The position numbers and the translations under genes were made by a program. Shown here piece by piece: positions 6,787-11,436 of a stretch of 11,436 nt of DNA. Numbering within the stretch: the first letter of the stretch is position 1; each line of letters opens with the position of its first letter. This DNA comes from JBMYYE01 sp049609065. Lineage in GTDB: Bacteria > Pseudomonadota > Alphaproteobacteria > Rhodobacterales > Rhodobacteraceae. The stretch spans positions 1 through 11,436 of the forward strand of contig JBMYYE010000079.1 of assembly GCA_049609065.1 (NCBI GenBank), in the 5' to 3' direction. The notes beneath the pieces were generated by a model that ran no database searches, had not been told where the DNA came from, and worked only from the letters and a program-made list of their open reading frames with translations.

Positions 6787-7330
6787 GGCGCACTTCAACG
6801 ACTTCGGGAATGTAATGACGTAGTAGGTTTTCGATCCCCATTTTGAGGGTCACCGTTGAGGATGGGCAGCCCGCACAGGCACCTTGCATATGAAGGTAAA
6901 CCACGCCGCGTTCAAAGCCGTGAAACGTGATGTCACCGCCATCTTGTGCCACCGCAGGGCGCACACGTGTATCGAGGAGCTCTTTGATCTGGCTGACAAT
7001 TTCACCATCTTCGCCGTCATGCTCTGCGTGGGCATCTTGGGCGTCGCCCGTCATCACGGGGTTGCCAGATTGGAAATGTTCCATGATCGCGCCCAAAAGT
7101 GCAGGCTTAATATGGGTCCAGTCGCTGGCGTCATTTTTGGTGATCGCAACAAAATCGGAACCAAAGAAGACCGAGACCACGCCGTCCACTGCGAAGAGCA
7201 GTTTTGCAAGCGGGGATTTTTCCGCGTCGCTGGCGGATTGGAACTCTGCCGTTCCTTTTCCAAGCACGTCTTGGCCTGGTAGGAATTTGAGCGTTGCGGG
7301 GTTCGGGGTGGATTCTGTTTGAATGAACAT
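6773..7330 (-). CDS. Nfu/NifU-like iron-sulfur cluster scaffold protein (mitochondrial NFU1 type)
   Basis: This is a 185-residue cytoplasmic Fe-S carrier. An Nfu N-terminal domain (residues 1-88, starting MFIQTESTPNPATLKFLPG, the usual alphaproteobacterial and mitochondrial beginning) is followed by an acidic linker with histidines (about 95-112). The NifU-type domain then holds the cluster-binding CAGC at residues 152-155 and ends in LLRHYIPEV. Dimers bind one 4Fe-4S cluster through the two CxxC motifs and pass it to client enzymes. E. coli NfuA differs in having an A-type N-domain. Length is normal. The ATG at 7330 has GGAGG at 7337-7341. The 77-bp region upstream holds a candidate promoter and an Irr-type iron box, so expression is probably linked to iron or heme. 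It probably heads the nfu-tsaB-rimI transcript. Confidence 0.92.
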   Translation of the reverse strand: MFIQTESTPNPATLKFLPGQDVLGKGTAEFQSASDAEKSPLAKLLFAVDGVVSVFFGSDFVAITKNDASDWTHIKPALLGAIMEHFQSGNPVMTGDAQDAHAEHDGEDGEIVSQIKELLDTRVRPAVAQDGGDITFHGFERGVVYLHMQGACAGCPSSTVTLKMGIENLLRHYIPEVVEVRPVEV

Positions 7331-7351
7331 TAGTGGCCTCCAGATGCAAAA

Positions 7352-7382
7352 TCTATATGGGCCTTGGGATCAGGAAAGTCAA
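7352..7382 (-). promoter_or_regulatory. Possible promoter of nfu-tsaB-rimI
   Basis: On the minus strand TTGACT (7377-7382, five of six -35 bases) is followed by TATAGA (7352-7357, four of six -10 bases). The 19-bp spacing is slightly long; the region CATATAGAT also allows -10 hexamers at 17-18 bp. It lies about 20-50 bp upstream of the nfu ATG, with the iron box immediately upstream of the -35. Confidence 0.4.
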
Positions 7383-7384
7383 TA

Positions 7385-7401
7385 TTTAGAATGATTCTAA
7401 T
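7385..7401. promoter_or_regulatory. Irr box (iron control element, ICE) upstream of nfu
   Basis: TTAGAATGATTCTAA (7386-7400) is a perfect 15-bp palindrome and matches the TTAGAA-N3-TTCTAA core reported for the Fur-family regulator Irr in Rhizobiales and Rhodobacterales. It starts 3 bp upstream of the candidate nfu -35 and begins 7 bp past the usp stop codon. Irr responds to heme and acts as a repressor or activator depending on box position. A site just upstream of the -35 would fit activation, or interference with polymerase. Regulation by Irr is inferred from the motif only. Confidence 0.65.
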
Positions 7402-7407
7402 GTTTGT

Positions 7408-7863
7408 TTAAGTGATCGCTTCGAGGCGCTCTTTGGAAATATCACCGGGCACAACCGTCAGCGGGATTGGCAGGCTGCCTGAGCTGCGGCTCATTTCAGT
7501 CACAAGAGGGCCTGGGCCCTTTTTGTCGGTGCCTGCACCCAACACCAAAACGCCAATTTCGGGGTCTTCGTTCACATGGGATAGGATTTCTTCGACGGCG
7601 CGACCTTCGCGGATCACGAGTTTTGGATCCACGCCTTGTTTGTCACGCATCCATTTTGCGAAGACTTCAAAATGCACTTCAATGCGTTCGCGGGCTTCTT
7701 CGCGCATCAGGTCGCCAACACCGATCCAGTGATTGAATTCCTCAGGTTCGATAACAGAAAGAACATCAACTCCACCACCTGTATGGGCCGCACGCATGGC
7801 GGCAAAGCGGATCGCATTGAGACATTCACGGCTGTCATCCAAGACCACTAGAAACTTACGCAT
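7408..7863 (-). CDS. Universal stress protein (UspA family)
   Basis: This 151-residue single-domain cytoplasmic Usp has the normal length for the family. The first beta-strand and following loop are MRKFLVVLDDSRECLNAI, with the Asp at the nucleotide pocket. The C-terminal strand VLVLGAGTDKKGPG (105-118) stands where ATP-binding Usps have G-x2-G-x9-G-(S/T). The spacing is disturbed here and the final Gly-Ser is not at the canonical place, so ATP binding is doubtful; non-binding UspA-type proteins are known. The closing strand is PLTVVPG. The start at 7863 has CGGAG upstream. It lies 46 bp downstream of the aminotransferase and 77 bp upstream of nfu. No terminator follows, so it may share transcription with either neighbour. 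Its biochemical job cannot be inferred. Confidence 0.85.
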   Translation of the reverse strand: MRKFLVVLDDSRECLNAIRFAAMRAAHTGGGVDVLSVIEPEEFNHWIGVGDLMREEARERIEVHFEVFAKWMRDKQGVDPKLVIREGRAVEEILSHVNEDPEIGVLVLGAGTDKKGPGPLVTEMSRSSGSLPIPLTVVPGDISKERLEAIT

Positions 7864-7909
7864 TGATACTCCGAAATTTTGTCAATGATGGCTGAGCAAA
7901 GCTGTGAGT

Positions 7910-8776
7910 TCAAGCTTTTTCACTATGGGCCCAATCCCAATAGAGATCACGGGCCTGAGTTGCGATTTTGCGCGATGCATAATGGGTGCCGTCAAATTCG
8001 CTCACAGGTGTGATTTTTGACATATTGCCCGTCATGAAAACTTCGTCAGCGTCGCGAAAATCATCCAAGATGAGCACAGCTTCGTGTACTGCAACGCCAT
8101 CTGCGCGGAGATTTTTAATATGGCGGGCACGGGTGATACCCGCCAAGAATGTACCATTTGGAATGGGGGTGAAAACCTCACCATCGCGCACCATAAAGAT
8201 GTTTGAGCTGGCGGTTTCCGCAACATTGCCCATGGCATCCAAAACAAGCGTATTGTGGTAGCCTTTGCGCTGTGCTTCGGCCAACATGCGCGCGTTATTG
8301 GGATAGAGACAGCCCGCTTTTGCATTCACGACCGCGCTTTCTAAAACGGGGCGGCGAAACTGAGTTGTGGTGAGGGTCACGGCGGCGTCTGGCGCGGCCA
8401 TTGGCATTTCTTCGAGACAGATTGAAAATGAAGTGGCCCCATCTTTGGGCACAAGCGCAGAAAACCCGCCATCAACACACCAATACATTGGACGGATATA
8501 GACAGCCGCATCCGGAGCAAAAAATTTGAGCCCCTCTCGCACGATTTGCACCATATCTGTGGCGTCATGGGTTGGGTCGAGCAAAAGGGCGCGCGCGGAT
8601 GTATTTGTGCGCTCGCAATGGGCCAATAAATCCGGTGTAAGACCTTCAAAATAGCGTGCTCCATCAAAGACCGTGCTGCCAAGCCATGCGGCATGATCGG
8701 CTGCGCGAATGATGGGCACATCGCCTTTGTGCCATGTGCCTTCAAAATAGGTGTGAATATTTGTGCCGATTGTCAT
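7910..8776 (-). CDS. Class IV PLP aminotransferase, probable branched-chain amino acid aminotransferase
   Basis: This 288-residue cytoplasmic fold-type IV aminotransferase would interconvert leucine, isoleucine or valine and their 2-oxo acids. Motifs: STVFDGARYFEG (34-45), YIRPMYW (93-99, as in IlvE), NAKAG with the PLP lysine K153, ETASSNIF (187-194) carrying the glutamate that contacts the PLP ring nitrogen, GITR (213-216), and GNMSKITPV (250-258). Length is a little below typical IlvE (about 305). The open frame extends 34 codons further upstream, but the ATG at 8776 is preferred: it has AAAGGA upstream and starts the conserved FEGTWHKGD region. D-amino acid or aminodeoxychorismate-type relatives share many motifs, so the substrate is a best guess. 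The 67 bp upstream hold only a weak promoter-like sequence and no terminator. Confidence 0.82.
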   Translation of the reverse strand: MTIGTNIHTYFEGTWHKGDVPIIRAADHAAWLGSTVFDGARYFEGLTPDLLAHCERTNTSARALLLDPTHDATDMVQIVREGLKFFAPDAAVYIRPMYWCVDGGFSALVPKDGATSFSICLEEMPMAAPDAAVTLTTTQFRRPVLESAVVNAKAGCLYPNNARMLAEAQRKGYHNTLVLDAMGNVAETASSNIFMVRDGEVFTPIPNGTFLAGITRARHIKNLRADGVAVHEAVLILDDFRDADEVFMTGNMSKITPVSEFDGTHYASRKIATQARDLYWDWAHSEKA

Positions 8777-8843
8777 GGTGCGTCCTTTATGTTGCTGCGA
8801 CCCTATGCGCGTCGTTTTGAAAGGTCTAGGGCTTTTGCTGGAT

Positions 8844-9197
8844 TTATGATCGGTACAAAAGCAGGCTAGAACACGCAATAATTCCCATCGCCAGGAGGAC
8901 GATTAAATCGGGCGTTTCCCCAAAGAGCATATATCCAAATACAACCGCAAAGATATCGCGGGTATATTGAAGCGCGCTGTTGAGGCTGGCTTCGCCTTTG
9001 CGCAGGGCCTGAATGCCGATCCACTGGCCGCCAATGGCCAAAATCCCGATGAGGCCGAAAATCCAAACATCTGCGCCTAGGGGTGTTTTCCAAAGCCAAA
9101 ACATCGGCACACCCGCGATGAGGCTAACAAAGAGCGCTTGGAACCGAAGGAGTTGAGCCGTGCTATGGGTTTGGGACCGTTTGCGCATGGCTGTCAC
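8844..9197 (-). pseudogene. C-terminal half of a DMT/EamA-family transporter (gene relic)
   Basis: The open frame (117 codons from a GTG at 9197, or from an ATG at 9188) gives a hydrophobic protein resembling only the second EamA domain: MRKRSQTHSTAQLLRFQALFVS, a loop, then segments with GGQWIGIQALRKGEAS, LQYTRDIFAVVFGYMLFGETPD and a last helix ending LLLYRS. Complete DMT exporters have about 280-300 residues and ten helices; here the first five are gone. Transporter-like sequence (QVCVSIAVTAM) continues upstream of the GTG to an in-frame TGA at 9222-9224, so the start codon looks accidental. Beyond that lies the phoX terminator. No Shine-Dalgarno is evident. A half-size four- to five-helix DMT protein is possible, but a deletion relic fits better. 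Confidence 0.7.
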
Positions 9198-9238
9198 TGC
9201 AATGGATACGCAAACCTGAATTCATAGAGTCTGTTAAT

Positions 9239-9266
9239 AAAAGGGCGACCCGTTGGCCGCCCTTTT
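9239..9266 (-). terminator. Intrinsic terminator of phoX
   Basis: Perfect 9-bp arms (AAAAGGGCG / CGCCCTTTT) flank a 10-base middle in which CC/GG can pair further. On the minus strand the stem ends in TTTT followed by ATTAA, giving a U-rich tail. It begins 19 bp after the phoX stop, so it should end phoX transcription before the transporter relic. Confidence 0.85.
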
Positions 9267-9285
9267 GAATGTTTGTGTAAAGGGG

Positions 9286-11184
9286 CTAGCCGATTGTCGC
9301 GCCATCTTTGCGGCGGATCGCCACGATGCCAGACCGTGGAACGGACGTGCCGCCAGCTGGGAAGTGGCTGTCGCCTTTTTCACCAGGATGCTGAATGCCT
9401 ACAAAGGCAGTTTTGCGATCATCGGACCAGCAAATGCCCGTGATTTCACATTCACGTGGACCCACCATAAAGCGGCGAATTTCGCCTGTTTCTGTGTCCC
9501 CTGCGAGCATCTGATTGTTGCCCATGCCTGCAAAATCATCCTTGTTGGAATATTTGCCGTCGGTTTGGATCCACAACAACCCTGTGCTGTCAAAGGCCAT
9601 GCCGTCTGGGCTGTTGAACATGTTGCCCGCATTGATGTTTTCGGACCCTGCGTTCAGGTCGTCATGGATTTCGGGATTGCCCGCGAGTGCGAATAGGGTC
9701 CAAGCGAAGCCATCAGCCGTGTGGTTTTCTTCATCTGGCACCCAACGCAAGATTTGTCCGTACACGTTTTTTTCGCGCGGGTTTGGTCCACCCACTGGGG
9801 TATCGTCACCGCCCTTGTTTGGCTTGAGACCGCGGTTTTTGTTGTTAGTGAGGGCAACATAGTTTTCAACCTTATTTGGATTTGAGGCCACCCATTCAGG
9901 GCGGTCCATTGTTGTTGCGCCCACATTTGACGCCGCGATTCGCGTGGAAATGGAAATTTCAGCCTCCGACATCCCAGTTGTTTCAGGCGTTAATGCCAAC
10001 CATTTGCCACGCAATTTGTCGTCGAATTTGGCCACATAAAGCGTGCCTTCTGTCAAAAGCGTGCTTGTGTCACCGCCTTCAACATAGGCGTCCTTTGACA
10101 CATAGCGGTAAAGGAATTCACCACGTTCATCATCGCCGAGGTAAACAACCACACGGCCGTCTTTGGCGATTACGGCTTCGGCATTTTCATGTTTGAAACG
10201 GCCCAAGGCGGTGTGCTTCTTGGGCGTGGATGTTGGGTCAAACGGGTCAATTTCAACGATATAACCTGCACGGTTCGCCTCATTTGGTTCTTTGGAAATG
10301 TCAAAGCGATCGTCGATTTTTGCCCAACCATAGCCCCAATCTTTCACGCCAATGCCATAGCGTTTCTTATCGGCGCTGACTTCAAAACTTTCATCAGCGG
10401 CAGAAAAATAGCCGTTGAAGTTTTCTTCGCAGGTCAAATAGGTGCCCCAAGGGGTGCGCCCGTTGCCACAATTGTTCCATGTGCCGCGTGTTTTGGTGCC
10501 TGTTGGATCCGCTTTGGTTTTCAAAAGGTCATGACCCGATGCGGGCCCTGTGATGACCATTTCGGTTTGGGGGGTGATGCGGCGGTTAACGTCTGCGTCC
10601 TTTTTAACGCCCCAGTGACCGTCTTTTACTTCGACTTCAAATACGGACACACCATGGGCCATCATGCCTTTTTCGACATCATCATCAGAGGCGGCTTTGC
10701 CGTCTTCGTGGTTGCCCCACATGATTTTGCGATTGGTGTATTCGTTATTCACCGCCATGACGCGTTTGCCACCGCGTTCAAAAAACGCCATGCCGTCATT
10801 GTTGTCGCCAAATGCGCGCGCCTGTGTGGCGGCGGTGCCACGTGTGGCTTCGTCAAATTCTGGCACATCCGAGAAAAGAGGATCGCCCCAATTCACCATC
10901 ATGTTCCATTCATAGCCTTCAGGAACGACGACCGTATCTTCTGTTGATGTTGGTATTGCCTCAAATGGGAATGTCATCTGGCCGTCTGCCTTCGCGGGGC
11001 TCACGATCCCTGATGTACCCAAAAGGAAGCTCCCGACACCAAAGGTCATCACACCGCCCAAAAACCCGCGCCGCGACAGCGCGGTTTCGACGATTTCGTC
11101 AAACTCACAGATTTCAGGGTGGGGATTGTTCATTTCATCGAAATCGTCAAAGCTGATTTCAGTGCTGTCGTGGCTCATGCTCAT
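9286..11184 (-). CDS. phoX: PhoX family alkaline phosphatase, Tat-exported
   Basis: This is a 632-residue secreted phosphatase that releases phosphate from organic phosphoesters in the periplasm using Ca and Fe cofactors. An acidic n-region precedes the twin-arginine motif SRRGFLGG (37-44), then a hydrophobic stretch and an A-K-A-D cleavage region near 64-67. PhoX marks: NNCGNGRTPWGTYLTCEEN (237-255), with the Cys and the Glu pair of the metal site; GDDERGEFLYRYVS (350-363); SPDGMAFDSTGLLWIQTDG (525-543); FVGIQHPGE (594-602); and a C-terminal PRSGIVAIRRKDGATIG. The frame is open upstream to 11295, but the ATG at 11184 has CGGAG seven bases before it, and a longer product would place the Pho box inside the gene. 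The ATG at 11178 is a second option. It stands alone between its own Pho-type promoter and terminator. Confidence 0.93.
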   Translation of the reverse strand: MSMSHDSTEISFDDFDEMNNPHPEICEFDEIVETALSRRGFLGGVMTFGVGSFLLGTSGIVSPAKADGQMTFPFEAIPTSTEDTVVVPEGYEWNMMVNWGDPLFSDVPEFDEATRGTAATQARAFGDNNDGMAFFERGGKRVMAVNNEYTNRKIMWGNHEDGKAASDDDVEKGMMAHGVSVFEVEVKDGHWGVKKDADVNRRITPQTEMVITGPASGHDLLKTKADPTGTKTRGTWNNCGNGRTPWGTYLTCEENFNGYFSAADESFEVSADKKRYGIGVKDWGYGWAKIDDRFDISKEPNEANRAGYIVEIDPFDPTSTPKKHTALGRFKHENAEAVIAKDGRVVVYLGDDERGEFLYRYVSKDAYVEGGDTSTLLTEGTLYVAKFDDKLRGKWLALTPETTGMSEAEISISTRIAASNVGATTMDRPEWVASNPNKVENYVALTNNKNRGLKPNKGGDDTPVGGPNPREKNVYGQILRWVPDEENHTADGFAWTLFALAGNPEIHDDLNAGSENINAGNMFNSPDGMAFDSTGLLWIQTDGKYSNKDDFAGMGNNQMLAGDTETGEIRRFMVGPRECEITGICWSDDRKTAFVGIQHPGEKGDSHFPAGGTSVPRSGIVAIRRKDGATIG

Positions 11185-11230
11185 GGCTTGGCTCCGTAAG
11201 AATCGGTTGAGGGGCAGGGCGCCCTGCGCG

Positions 11231-11265
11231 ATTTTTGGCGTCTGAGTGTGACAGTCAGGTGACGG
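11231..11265 (-). promoter_or_regulatory. Pho box and -10 element of phoX
   Basis: On the minus strand CCGTCAC (11259-11265), CTGA (11255-11258) and CTGTCAC (11248-11254) form two direct 7-mers with a 4-bp spacer, the exact layout of a PhoB box (consensus CTGTCAT-N4-CTGTCAT); they match five and six of seven bases. A weaker third unit, CTGATAA, precedes them in the same 11-bp phase (11270-11276). After an 11-bp gap comes AAAAAT (11231-11236), four of six -10 bases, at the spacing usual when PhoB replaces the -35. The box is about 64 bp upstream of the chosen start and implies induction under phosphate starvation. Confidence 0.72.
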
Positions 11266-11436
11266 AGTTTTATCAGATTTGTAAATGAAACGCATGTCTA
11301 GGTTGAAATGAATTCGAGGAAATCCCGCAGTTCTGAAAATCGAGCACCATCTTTGTTGTTTTCAAAGTCATTCAGAAACTGAGAGGTGGTCCTAGTTTTT
11401 CGACCAGTTTACAGCCTGTTTAAGGTGGATCATGGT

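Noticed and set aside
7880..7885. Consensus -35 hexamer TTGACA on the minus strand upstream of usp
   Set aside because: It is only 16 bp from the usp ATG, so its -10 would fall inside the coding region; more likely chance.
10189..10947. 252-codon open frame on the plus strand
   Set aside because: It is entirely antisense to the well-supported phoX gene, has no ribosome site and no recognisable domain; long antisense frames are common opposite GC-rich coding sequence.
11185..11295. N-terminal extension of phoX to the ATG at 11295
   Set aside because: The extension has no signal-like character, would contain the Pho box, and a good ribosome site precedes the ATG at 11184.
1..11436. A new defence, mobile or biosynthetic system
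   Set aside because: All substantial genes belong to familiar transporter, phosphatase, tRNA-modification, Fe-S and amino-acid families; there are no transposases, integrases, repeat arrays or unknown multi-gene cassettes.

Overview
The window looks like ordinary chromosome from a marine alphaproteobacterium of the Rhodobacterales (Roseobacter-like group) with moderate GC content. The basis is the close resemblance of the proteins to roseobacter families (BMP-type ABC transporter, Tat-exported PhoX, Nfu-TsaB-RimI cluster), an Irr-type iron box and a PhoB-type box. No organism name can be read from the sequence. Every gene is on the minus strand, so the layout is described from high to low coordinates, in the direction of transcription.

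11185-11436 is the upstream region of phoX. It holds a two-repeat Pho box (11248-11265) with a well-spaced -10-like hexamer. phoX (9286-11184) encodes a Tat-exported phosphatase and ends at a clear intrinsic terminator (9239-9266). Just past the terminator lies the C-terminal half of a DMT/EamA transporter (8844-9197), which appears to be a gene relic. Next is a class IV, BCAT-like aminotransferase (7910-8776).

The middle block is a housekeeping cluster: a universal stress protein (7408-7863), an Nfu-type iron-sulfur scaffold (6773-7330), tsaB (6120-6746, part of the t6A tRNA modification machinery) and rimI (5704-6120, N-terminal acetyltransferase). A perfect 15-bp palindrome matching the alphaproteobacterial Irr (ICE) consensus lies between the stress gene and nfu, directly upstream of a plausible -35 element. 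This suggests that Fe-S scaffold supply answers to heme/iron status.

The left part is a complete four-gene ABC uptake operon of the BMP / Nup (YufNOPQ) type: periplasmic binding protein (4535-5530), double-domain ATPase (2962-4527) and two permeases (1871-2962, 904-1869). Gaps are 7 bp or less, or genes overlap. Purine nucleosides are the likeliest cargo. The leader upstream of the binding protein holds three back-to-back inverted repeats. A TauE/SafE anion exporter, cut by the window edge, occupies 1-828.

I found no CRISPR, tRNA, rRNA, insertion sequence, phage gene or defence system, and no convincing new multi-gene system. The most interesting signals are regulatory: the Irr box, the Pho box, the structured BMP leader, and several stop codons that sit in the loops of small inverted repeats. 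No gene-free stretch reaches 300 bases.
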